Assembly: GCA_026001225.1 (NCBI GenBank)
Contig: BNZQ01000045.1
Location: 1 to 12,986 of the forward strand
DNA: 12,986 nucleotides
From: Clostridia bacterium
Lineage (GTDB): Bacteria > Bacillota > Clostridia > Christensenellales > DUVY01
Reading direction: 5' to 3'
The position numbers and the translations under genes were made by a program. The notes beneath the pieces were generated by a model, which was not told where the DNA came from, did no database searches, and saw nothing but the letters and a program-made list of their open reading frames with translations. Of the stretch, positions 6,431-12,411 are shown piece after piece (position 1 is the stretch's first letter; every line of letters begins with the position of its first letter).

Positions 6431-8614
6431 ATGCGGACGTGCGAACGGAAACGCAAGATAATGTACGCTGTGGTATGCGGTTTATTGACCGCATTATTTT
6501 TGGCGTGGGGCGTGTTCGGTTTGCGACAGAGTTACATACGGGCGTTTAACGGGGTATGTGATTTAGGGACTTCGATAGCGTTTTATTTTACCGAACTGCT
6601 CGGCTTTAAAGGCGTTGTATTCCCGACCGTGACGGTTGTGCCTTCGTTGCCCGCGCCGGAACCGCCGCCCGCCGTTCTGCCGGAAACGCCGGAAGGCTTT
6701 CAAAGCGGGTGGAGTAAGTTTTTGCGTTTATTGATTTCCGGCGATAACGTCAAGGGTTATTTCAAAACGGTATTCGGCACGCTGAACGGCGTTGTTATGG
6801 CGATAATGTTTTTACTGCCGTTTATCGTTCTGTTCGTTGTTTTGTTTAAGCGGCTTTTGGGGCGCGAGAATAACGACTATAACGAGGACACGAAGCATTT
6901 ACGGCGGATTAAAAGGCTTGCGGCGGTTACATATATTCCCGTTAAGAGGTGGCTCGGCGGTTTAATAGCCTTCTGCCGAGAGTACGGCGGTATCGTTAAG
7001 CTTTGGGTGTTCCTCGCCCTGTTGAATTTCAATGTGCTGACAATCATGTTAGAGGCCGTCGCCTATCTATTCTATTTGGACGCGGCTTTAAGCTTTGGCG
7101 GCTTCTATATCCAAATCTACAAATTATTCATGGATTTAGGCGTTACGTTCCGCGCGGCTCCTCGCTGGGCGTGGTTCGTCGGCGGGTATCTGCTGTTTTT
7201 GTGGTTGCGCCGGAAAATGGCGTTTGCGCGGCTTCGGCATTTGGAAATGCGCGATCGCGGCTTTATCAATTCCCTGCCCGTCGTGTCCATGATTGTCGGG
7301 ACGATGGGCAAGCGGAAAACGACCATGCTGACGGATATGGCTTTGAGTCAAGAGGCTATGTTTCGGCACGAGGCTTTCAAGCGGCTTCTTGAAAATGATT
7401 TGAAGTTCCCCAATTTCCCGTGGATCAATCTCGAAAACGATTTGAAGCGGGCCATACAAAGCGGCGTGGTGTATAATCTGGCGACGTGCCGGCTTTTTAT
7501 TTCCGACAGGAAATCCGATATGACTCGCGCGTTTAAATGGTGCCGAAAGCGCGGCGTCGTTCCCCGTTCCGGGTTTCATGTCGGCTTGCTGTTCGGCTAT
7601 GATTGGGCGCGTTACGGTTGTGAATATGACGACAGATTAAAGACGGTCGATATATGGGACGTTTTAGAGGTGTACGCGCAATTGTATTTCATCTACGTGA
7701 TTCAAAGCTCGTTGCTTATCGCGAATTATTCTATCCGCACGGACGGCATGATAACGGACGCGGGCAATTTCCCGCTTTGGGACGATGACTTTTTTCGGCG
7801 CGACAGCCGATTGCAGGAAGCGTACAGCCGCCACGCGCATATTTTAGACTTCGATGCGTTACGCCTCGGCAAGAAGCTGGTCGAGGACAACGAACGCGCG
7901 AACGCGATCGAGTTCGGCGTGATCGTCATCACCGAGAGCGGCAAGGAGCGCGGCAATCAATTCGATACCAAGGGTATGAGCCGCAAGGACGATCACGCGA
8001 ATCAAAAAAGCGATCTCTTCGATATGTGGCTGAAAATGGCGCGGCACAGCGCGACGGTTGATAATTATCCGTTTATCCGCGTCCTCATGGACGAGCAGCG
8101 GCCCGAGAGCATGGGCGCGGACGTGCGGGAGCTTTGCGATATCATTCATATCCGCGAAAGCTCGGAAAAGCGTTTGGCCCTGCCGTTCTTCTATCTTGAA
8201 AATTTGTTGTACGATTTTCTGTTTTCCCGTTTCGAGCGGTTTTATTACGAGCACCGTTACGCCCGCGGGGACAACACGCTGACCCTGTACGCGGCCAAGA
8301 AGCTGGTCGGCGGCTTTCACCGCTATTATTCGCGGGTGTACAATCAATTTTCTTTCTACGTCCTCGATATCGAAAAGGAGCGCGGGACGCGGGACGGAGC
8401 GTGCGACGCGGGCGAATACTTTTTGATGACGAAAAAGATTTACGCGCGGCGGTTTGCCACGGACGCTTTCAGCGATTATTTTATGATGAAGTCTTTGCGG
8501 TCGCAGATCGGGCTGTCCGGTCTGAAAGAATACGTCACCGAGCGGGCCGGCCTCGCCGAGCTGGAAAGCCAAAACAGTTACTTCATCAATGAGTTACAGG
8601 AGCATTTTAAATGA
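6431..8614 (+). CDS. Zot/pI-like filamentous-phage assembly ATPase with N-terminal membrane domain
   Basis: I chose ATG 6431, which follows GAGGGA at 6419-6424; the frame is open further upstream but runs through the 32-aa gene. The 727-aa product has membrane segments near 11-30, 120-139, 191-214 and 247-260, and a proline-rich linker at 71-87. The C-terminal ATPase domain has a P-loop at 290-298 (GTMGKRKTT). A probable Walker B strand lies at 495-503 (FGVIVITES), and the LMDEQRPESMGADVREL segment at 552-568 resembles the Zot region after Walker B. Zot/pI proteins drive virion extrusion through the membrane. The membrane domain here precedes the ATPase, as in VirD4/TraG-type pumps, unlike Ff pI. 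The P-loop has Arg where Gly is usual. A conjugative coupling protein is the main alternative, but no relaxase or VirB genes accompany it. Confidence 0.8.
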   Translation: MRTCERKRKIMYAVVCGLLTALFLAWGVFGLRQSYIRAFNGVCDLGTSIAFYFTELLGFKGVVFPTVTVVPSLPAPEPPPAVLPETPEGFQSGWSKFLRLLISGDNVKGYFKTVFGTLNGVVMAIMFLLPFIVLFVVLFKRLLGRENNDYNEDTKHLRRIKRLAAVTYIPVKRWLGGLIAFCREYGGIVKLWVFLALLNFNVLTIMLEAVAYLFYLDAALSFGGFYIQIYKLFMDLGVTFRAAPRWAWFVGGYLLFLWLRRKMAFARLRHLEMRDRGFINSLPVVSMIVGTMGKRKTTMLTDMALSQEAMFRHEAFKRLLENDLKFPNFPWINLENDLKRAIQSGVVYNLATCRLFISDRKSDMTRAFKWCRKRGVVPRSGFHVGLLFGYDWARYGCEYDDRLKTVDIWDVLEVYAQLYFIYVIQSSLLIANYSIRTDGMITDAGNFPLWDDDFFRRDSRLQEAYSRHAHILDFDALRLGKKLVEDNERANAIEFGVIVITESGKERGNQFDTKGMSRKDDHANQKSDLFDMWLKMARHSATVDNYPFIRVLMDEQRPESMGADVRELCDIIHIRESSEKRLALPFFYLENLLYDFLFSRFERFYYEHRYARGDNTLTLYAAKKLVGGFHRYYSRVYNQFSFYVLDIEKERGTRDGACDAGEYFLMTKKIYARRFATDAFSDYFMMKSLRSQIGLSGLKEYVTERAGLAELESQNSYFINELQEHFK

Positions 8615-9111
8615 GCAGGAAAAGAAAGGGTAAAAAGATTTTGCCGGTGTTTTCGCAGAGTGCGAAAAATTATTTGGATACGCGGGATCATAATGTGTCT
8701 AATAAAATTAAACGCGGTCAAACGGTGATGACGCGGGATAATTATTTTTATGGCTCGAAAGATTACGATAAGCTTGATAAGAGCGGTAAGCCGATTGCAG
8801 GCAATTATCGGCCTGCCGTCGTTGCCGATACAAATGAATTAGATGAAATGGGTCTTATTAAGCAAACACGTTCCGAGGGCGGTAAGGCTATTAAAAAAGG
8901 AAGTAACTTTAAGCCTTTTATTGAAATCCGGGACAACGAAGGTAAACCGATTAAGCAAGGAAAGAAATTTATTCTTACCTCTAAGCGCGTTTCATCAAAA
9001 GTTATAGATAGCATGATGACGGACAGTATTACAGACAAAAAAACTGCGTCGGAAAATTTGAAAAGGTTACGGCGTTTGAAAAATCGTAAAAAAAATCCCC
9101 CACCAAAATAA
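8611..9111 (+). CDS. Basic protein with YRPAVV motif, possible PemK/MazF-like small barrel
   Basis: The ATG overlaps the ATPase stop (ATGA) and follows AGGAG. The 166-aa product is basic at both ends: MSRKRKGKKI, and RLRRLKNRKK near 152-161. The centre has NYRPAVVADTNELDEMGLI (65-83), then TRSEGG, a KPFIEIRDNEGKPIKQG segment (101-117) and a lysine-rich helix. This pattern is familiar from uncharacterised proteins of Firmicutes mobile elements and resembles the first strands of PemK/MazF folds, but no toxin function can be claimed. It shares its general plan (Lys-rich start, HPALITGE or YRPAVV strand, basic tail) with the 5105 protein. Its last codons overlap the terminator of minus-strand RNA B. 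Confidence 0.65.
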   Translation: MSRKRKGKKILPVFSQSAKNYLDTRDHNVSNKIKRGQTVMTRDNYFYGSKDYDKLDKSGKPIAGNYRPAVVADTNELDEMGLIKQTRSEGGKAIKKGSNFKPFIEIRDNEGKPIKQGKKFILTSKRVSSKVIDSMMTDSITDKKTASENLKRLRRLKNRKKNPPPK

Positions 9112-9122
9112 TTGGCGGGGGG
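9088..9122 (-). terminator. Intrinsic terminator of RNA B, overlapping the 3' end of the 8611 gene
   Basis: In the minus-strand RNA the 8-pair stem is formed by 9121-9114 and 9104-9097, with a 9-nt AT loop, followed by eight U residues (A-run 9088-9095). The pair 9116/9102 is G-U on the minus strand and C-A on the plus strand, so the hairpin is better on the minus strand. It lies partly inside the Pro/Lys codons that end the 8611 gene. Confidence 0.75.
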
Positions 9123-9178
9123 CCTATCAGCCGTACGGGGCTGCAAGTCCCTTGCGGGATCACGATTCCTTGTGGAAC
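9088..9178 (-). ncRNA. Candidate small RNA B, four hairpins
   Basis: Downstream of a perfect minus-strand promoter, the predicted start (about 9178) opens a GUUCC-ACAA-GGAAU hairpin. It is followed by CCC-GCAA-GGG, CAGCC/GGCUG with a 6-nt loop, and a GC-rich terminator hairpin with a U8 tract. Two stems contain pairs that are G-U in the minus-strand RNA but A-C mismatches in the plus-strand RNA, which supports the minus orientation. The RNA would be about 91 nt and antisense to the 3' end of the 8611 gene. No named family is recognised. Confidence 0.6.
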
Positions 9179-9184
9179 GATATT

Positions 9185-9214
9185 ATTATACGCTATCCGG
9201 CTTGACGGTGTCAA
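9185..9214 (-). promoter_or_regulatory. Perfect minus-strand sigma-A promoter of RNA B, with dyad
   Basis: Read on the minus strand it is TTGACA (9214-9209), an 18-bp spacer and TATAAT (9190-9185). A dyad CTTGAC-GGT-GTCAAG at 9201-9215 covers the -35 and could be an operator, or a hairpin in the leader of the 9238 gene. Confidence 0.75.
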
Positions 9215-9237
9215 GCGAAATAAAAGGAGTATCCGAA

Positions 9238-10230
9238 ATGGAAATTAATAGCTTGATTTTGTCCCGCGAGCGTGATTACAGTAACGCCCGTACTGCGCCT
9301 ACCGAATTTATGTTGCGGCATGATAGCTTATTGTCGCATGAAAACGGTATTAAAAAGTTGTTGCGCAGCATTCAGACGGATTTTTTAATGATCGCTTACC
9401 GGCTGATTGAGATACGCAATCAACGACTATTCGATACCGTTTATTACGGCGACGATAAATATTGCGCCGATATATGCCAATACGCTTATAGGGCTTTGGG
9501 GTTCTCGAAGTCCACGACGTACAATTTATTGAAAGTTGCCGAGACATTTTCCGACGATTTTCGCGGACTGAAAAAGAAATATCAGGATTACGGTTTATCG
9601 CAGCTTATAGAGCTGATGAGTGTGCCTGCACATTTGCACGGTTATTTTGATCCCGTAATGACGGTTAAGGAAATGCGGGAATTAAAAGCCGGTAAGCGGC
9701 TTTATATCCATTTAGGCAAATATGACGGTGGCGCCTATTCCGGCAATGACTGTTTGCGCCAAATTCCCGCTGATGAAATTCATAAGTGGTTGGGAAATAT
9801 GAAGCCCGGGCAAAAGTTTTTCCAGACGTCTGGAAAAGCGGAGCAATCGTCGCCGGCGGTATTGGCCGGTCAAATTACGATTTCGGACGCTGTGATTTGT
9901 CCCGACGTCAGGAAAAACGAAATTGAAGTGTCGGCGCCGGTCATCGGTTCCAACGTCGAAGCGGAGCCGGAAAATTGTTCGGAAGATTCCGCAATTCAAA
10001 CGGGGAAGTGTAAAATTTCCGTTCCTACCGTTTTGTTGGATCCTTTGTTCGGTGTGGACGGTTACGATATTCCGATTTCGGATTTGCTTGAAATGGCAAG
10101 TAAGATTCTGTTGCGCATGGAAGCCAACGGAGAATACAATGCGGCGGTGTATGGTTTTTACAATCGATTGCGGTCTGATATTTGCAGATACGTTATTGCT
10201 TTCAAAGATCGAGCCGAAAAGGCGATGTGA
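9238..10230 (+). CDS. Helix-turn-helix protein of Firmicutes mobile-element type, regulatory or replication-linked
   Basis: I chose ATG 9238 because AAAGGAG lies 9 nt upstream; the frame is open to 9112 but that part runs through the RNA B promoter. The 330-aa product has a helical N-terminal half with a likely HTH near 77-106 (GFSKSTTYNLLKVAETF at 88-104). Next comes a YGLSQLIELMS segment (118-128) and MTVKEMRELK (141-150). This combination recurs in uncharacterised proteins encoded beside replication genes of Firmicutes phages and integrative elements. A variable, Glu/Ser-rich linker (about 195-265) leads to a helical C-terminal domain. Its likely role is DNA binding for copy control, partition or transcription. 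It precedes a zinc-knuckle gene and Rep. Confidence 0.65.
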   Translation: MEINSLILSRERDYSNARTAPTEFMLRHDSLLSHENGIKKLLRSIQTDFLMIAYRLIEIRNQRLFDTVYYGDDKYCADICQYAYRALGFSKSTTYNLLKVAETFSDDFRGLKKKYQDYGLSQLIELMSVPAHLHGYFDPVMTVKEMRELKAGKRLYIHLGKYDGGAYSGNDCLRQIPADEIHKWLGNMKPGQKFFQTSGKAEQSSPAVLAGQITISDAVICPDVRKNEIEVSAPVIGSNVEAEPENCSEDSAIQTGKCKISVPTVLLDPLFGVDGYDIPISDLLEMASKILLRMEANGEYNAAVYGFYNRLRSDICRYVIAFKDRAEKAM

Positions 10231-10247
10231 AAAAGGAGGTTAACGAA

Positions 10248-10457
10248 ATGTTAAATATACACATGATTAAGTCAATCAGAATTGTATGCGACAAATGCGG
10301 CGTCGGCGTCGAGGTTTCCGATCTTCCAAAGCATTTACTTATAAAAGAGCTGCGTTCTTTGGATTGGGCAATCGGTAAAAAATGTCTATGTCCCGCTTGC
10401 CGCGAAACGCCGCAGCTTTGTCATCTTCGGAGCGATGACCCGCGGCGTACCGGATAA
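10248..10457 (+). CDS. Small zinc-knuckle protein
   Basis: The start ATG 10248 follows AAAAGGAGG at 10231-10239; the longer in-frame reading from 10182 lies inside the previous gene. The 69-aa product has CDKC and CPAC pairs (starting near residues 14 and 48), which together make a four-Cys zinc site. The helical SDLPKHLLIKELRSLDW lies between them. Such small zinc ribbons are common in phages and plasmids as DNA- or protein-binding accessory factors. It probably forms one operon with the HTH gene 17 nt upstream. A gene-free, hairpin-rich region separates it from Rep. Confidence 0.65.
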   Translation: MLNIHMIKSIRIVCDKCGVGVEVSDLPKHLLIKELRSLDWAIGKKCLCPACRETPQLCHLRSDDPRRTG

Positions 10458-10495
10458 AGCGGCGTGTCCGGCGCGGAGTACATTCCGAGTGCATG

Positions 10496-10568
10496 AAAAA
10501 AGGCCTTTGGCCAACGGTCGGCACCGTGTTCACGATGGTACACGCCTGCGAGCGGAACACCCCTTGAT
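10496..10568 (-). ncRNA. Weak candidate small RNA C upstream of Rep
   Basis: On the minus strand a GUGUUC/GAACAC stem (10560-10555 with 10531-10526), a CGGU/ACCG stem (10526-10515) and a short GGCC-AAA-GGCC hairpin are followed by a U-run (A-run 10496-10501). A perfect TTGACA lies at 10602-10597, but the best -10 (TAATTT, 16-bp spacing) is poor. The layout mirrors RNAs A and B, but the evidence is thinner. It would not overlap the Rep message unless that starts further upstream. Confidence 0.25.
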
Positions 10569-10593
10569 TGAAAAAAATTACGCCGGCCGGAAT

Positions 10594-10686
10594 CTTTGTC
10601 AAGCGCACCGTGGAATAAATAGCGCCGACGGGCCGCTTGCCCTGCCCGCGAAGCGCGGTTTATGCCGCGAAAGGCGCTTGACAAAG
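10594..10686. repeat. 13-bp perfect inverted repeat, possible cruciform or origin element
   Basis: CTTTGTCAAGCGC (10594-10606) and GCGCTTGACAAAG (10674-10686) are exact inverted copies 67 bp apart. Inside, CGCGG-TTTATG-CCGCG and GGGC/GCCC stems can form. Each arm carries TTGACA pointing outwards, so the repeat places divergent promoter -35 boxes facing away from a stable centre, 86 bp before Rep. Confidence 0.65.
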
Positions 10687-10705
10687 GTGGACGGCGTGAT
10701 ACCCT
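10678..10705 (+). promoter_or_regulatory. Probable promoter for Rep
   Basis: A perfect TTGACA (10678-10683), a 16-bp spacer and TACCCT (10700-10705) preceded by TGA (extended -10 TG) lie in the right arm of the inverted repeat. The -10 is weak, as would suit low, controlled Rep expression. Confidence 0.4.
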
Positions 10706-10771
10706 TCCCCGCAAGGGGGATTCCGCGAAACCCGCAACAAAATCCGATAACCAAAAAGGAGCCTCGCGCGC

Positions 10772-11833
10772 ATGGCGGCATTGTATACGCATAAAATTTA
10801 TCACGACGGCGGTAGTTTTTTAACGACCGGTTACGTTTATGACCTCGAACGCAAAGCTTGCGTGGACGCCCTTTATGACAACGGTGTCGCTTTGGGCCTT
10901 TTTGACCGTGCTTTGCACGACTATATTCGCAATGGCTTTATCAAGCGTTACGGCTTTCATGATTGGTATCTCGTTCAACTCGACGAGGTGATTACCCGCA
11001 AAATGCAGAAACGCAAGGAGCGCGAGCCGGAAATTTACGACGGCGTTTTCGATTGGTATTTCCTCGACAGCGTAAAGCGCGGCTTGACGGGCAACAAGCA
11101 GGCCCTTTATATCAAGGAAGGCCTTATCGACAACTTCGGCGACTTCGAGGGCATTGACGATTACGTAACGGATTCAGTTAAGCGCAAGCTGGGGAGCTTT
11201 CACGGCCGCTGCCGCAGGTTCCGGCGCAAAACCTTTTTACACGGCTGGACGCATTTTGTAACGGTGACGTTCGACGATAAACGCGATACGCCGGACAGCT
11301 TCCGCTCCCGCCTAAAAAAATGCTTCTCGAACCTGCACACCCGCAACGGCTGGAAGTATATGGGCGTGTTCGAAACGGGCAAACGGAATAACCGCTTGCA
11401 TTTCCACGCCCTTGTCAATATCCCCGACGGCGGCATGATCGGTACGGTTCGCAAGGTCAAGCGGTTCAGCTTCGAGAAGCGGCGCATGGTCGAGTGTTGG
11501 GAAAACAGTCATTTCAAGACCGAGTTCGGCGTCAACGATTTCAGTCCGATCGACGGTATCGATATATCCTGGAAGAACGTCGCGAACAAAACTGTCAACT
11601 ATATCCTCAAATATATGGTTAAGAACGAGGAAAAGATTTTCTATTCCCGCGCGGTTCCTGATTGTCGGTATGACGATATAGACTTCCAAAACGATATCGC
11701 CGCGCCGATCCGTTACAAGCTGTCCGAGTTCGTGACGCAGTACGTCCTTTTTGATGACGTAATCGACGACGGCGAGCTGCCCGAAAAGCCCCTTTCTAAT
11801 AAGTGGGCAAGTCTTCTTTTAGACGTGTCATAA
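10772..11833 (+). CDS. Rolling-circle replication initiator (HUH endonuclease), Rep
   Basis: The ATG follows AAAAAGGAG at 10755-10763 at longish spacing. The 353-aa product has all three HUH-Rep motifs. Motif 1 is a hydrophobic strand FVTVTFDD (162-169). Motif 2 is LHFHALVNIP with metal ligands His210 and His212. Motif 3 is YILKYMVK, with Tyr277 as the likely nucleophile, Lys280 and Tyr281. Rep nicks one strand at the double-strand origin and stays joined to the 5' end while the circle is copied; inoviruses, microviruses and small plasmids share this fold. The N-terminal 140 residues, basic and aromatic, probably bind the origin. No helicase domain is present. A 578-nt hairpin-rich gap follows. 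Confidence 0.88.
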   Translation: MAALYTHKIYHDGGSFLTTGYVYDLERKACVDALYDNGVALGLFDRALHDYIRNGFIKRYGFHDWYLVQLDEVITRKMQKRKEREPEIYDGVFDWYFLDSVKRGLTGNKQALYIKEGLIDNFGDFEGIDDYVTDSVKRKLGSFHGRCRRFRRKTFLHGWTHFVTVTFDDKRDTPDSFRSRLKKCFSNLHTRNGWKYMGVFETGKRNNRLHFHALVNIPDGGMIGTVRKVKRFSFEKRRMVECWENSHFKTEFGVNDFSPIDGIDISWKNVANKTVNYILKYMVKNEEKIFYSRAVPDCRYDDIDFQNDIAAPIRYKLSEFVTQYVLFDDVIDDGELPEKPLSNKWASLLLDVS

Positions 11834-11891
11834 TCCCCTTGGAATCGATTTAAAAAAAAGCAACGTCGCGAATCCGCGGCGGCTTCGTCAC

Positions 11892-11976
11892 GCCCAAGCT
11901 CTAAAAAACGGCGAAAAAAGGCGGCGGCGGCGCAAGCGGTTGAGCGCGGCGCGCCGCCTTTCGCCGTTTCTTGGGC
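11892..11976. repeat. 85-nt compound hairpin downstream of Rep
   Basis: GCCCAAG (11892-11898) pairs with CTTGGGC (11970-11976). AAACGGCGAAA (11906-11916) pairs with 11959-11969, and GGCGGC (11920-11925) pairs with GCCGCC (11953-11958). A small bulge separates the first two stems. No U-tract follows, so it is more likely a single-strand DNA structure (origin or packaging signal) than a terminator. Confidence 0.65.
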
Positions 11977-11980
11977 TTTC

Positions 11981-12203
11981 CGTGTTTCAAACGGAACACG
12001 AAACTAGATTCGACCGTCCTGTTCCGGCCGCGCGCGTCAGCGCGCGGCCGCTTGTAAAAGAACAGGGGTGTGTCTAATGCTCAAGGTTTTCCGGACAAGC
12101 CTAAAATCACTCCGCGCCTGCCGCGCTTTTTACCTTTTCCGCGCTCCGCGCCGGATACGCCTAATTCTCACGCTTCCGTTCCGCGTGTCCCGTTTGAAAC
12201 ACG
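11981..12203. repeat. Long-range 20-bp inverted repeat
   Basis: The 20 bases at 11981-12000 and 12184-12203 are inverted copies with 19 of 20 matches, spaced by 183 bp. Each arm has GTGTTTCAAACGG or its complement at its core. The arms enclose the 12018-12066 hairpin and could fold the region into one large closed structure, or be two sites for a protein such as Rep. Confidence 0.6.
12018..12066. repeat. Very stable GC hairpin, possible packaging signal or origin
   Basis: An 11-pair all-GC stem (12025-12035 with 12040-12050) closes a GTCA loop. A second 7-pair stem (CCTGTTC 12018-12024 with GAACAGG 12060-12066) continues it across a one-sided 9-nt bulge. It resembles in type the single long hairpin that filamentous phages use to start packaging. 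Confidence 0.65.
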
Positions 12204-12216
12204 ATACCGTTTCTTC

Positions 12217-12245
12217 TTGACAATAATCGTCATTTTTAGTATTCT
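12217..12245 (+). promoter_or_regulatory. Plus-strand promoter of RNA D; also resembles a rolling-circle nick site
   Basis: A perfect TTGACA (12217-12222), a 17-bp spacer and TATTCT (12240-12245) form a good promoter with the predicted start near 12252. The same stretch reads TTCTTGACAATAAT (12215-12228), close to the TCTTGATAATA core I remember for pC194/pUB110-type rolling-circle origins, so it may instead or also be the Rep nick site. Confidence 0.6.
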
Positions 12246-12250
12246 GTATA

Positions 12251-12380
12251 TGCTACAACAATCGAACGGCTCTAAAAGGCCGAATGTTACCATTACGCTT
12301 TGGCAAAGGGCGCGTCTTTTTCGTATGAATCGGTAACGGTTCGATTGTTGGAGCAGACAAGCGAAAGAGCGCGCTTTTTG
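12251..12380 (+). ncRNA. Candidate small RNA D, stem-closed multibranch fold
   Basis: A closing stem pairs 12251-12267 with 12339-12355: 12 unbroken pairs, one A-G mismatch and four more pairs. It starts at the predicted transcription start of the promoter just upstream. Inside, GGC/GCC (12268-12270 with 12279-12281) and GTTACC/GGTAAC (12286-12291 with 12332-12337) make a multibranch loop. A short AAGCG/CGCTT hairpin (12359-12376) with a T-run gives a weak terminator. The RNA would be about 125-130 nt and end about 30 nt before the nuclease-like gene, so it could also be that gene's leader. Confidence 0.5.
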
Positions 12381-12411
12381 TACTTCTTACGCTCTTAAAA
12401 GGTAGGATATT

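Larger units (their letters stand above)
10458..10771. other. Gene-free structured region upstream of Rep
   Basis: This 314-nt stretch has open frames on both strands, but none has a ribosome site and protein-like sequence. It contains the candidate RNA at 10496-10568, a 13-bp inverted repeat enclosing inner stems (10594-10686), a weak promoter facing Rep, and a TTCCCC-GCAA-GGGGGA hairpin at 10705-10720 in the presumed Rep leader. It is a candidate replication-control or origin region. Confidence 0.5.
11834..12411. other. Large hairpin-rich intergenic region, probable replication and packaging region
   Basis: No convincing gene is seen in this 578-nt region downstream of Rep. It holds an 85-nt compound hairpin, a 20-bp inverted repeat with a 183-bp spacer, an all-GC 11-pair hairpin, a strong plus-strand promoter and a stem-closed RNA unit. 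Filamentous phages carry their plus and minus origins and packaging hairpin in such a region, usually near Rep, so this is the best place to look for all three. The 88-aa frame at 12070-12336 overlaps several of these elements and is not accepted as a gene. Confidence 0.6.

Noticed and set aside
7859..8572. 237-aa minus-strand open frame inside the ATPase gene
   Set aside because: Antisense shadow of a well-supported ATPase with GC-rich codons.
6431..8614. Conjugative element (VirD4 coupling protein plus relaxase)
   Set aside because: No VirB4/VirB6-like or mobilisation genes; Rep is a short replication-type HUH protein and the other genes fit a small phage.
10494..10568. 24-codon frame starting at ATG 10494
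   Set aside because: Weakly placed GGAG only and no recognisable product; it overlaps the candidate RNA C hairpins.
10421..10804. Opposite-strand open frames in the gap before Rep (10421-10804 minus, 10435-10794 plus)
   Set aside because: GC-rich sequence lacks stops by chance; no ribosome sites, and both cross the inverted repeat.
12070..12336. 88-aa open frame with a GTG start and one hydrophobic stretch
   Set aside because: No ribosome site at proper spacing, Pro/Arg-rich low-quality N-terminus, and it runs through a strong promoter and the RNA D stem; the hydrophobic part comes from the AT-rich promoter.
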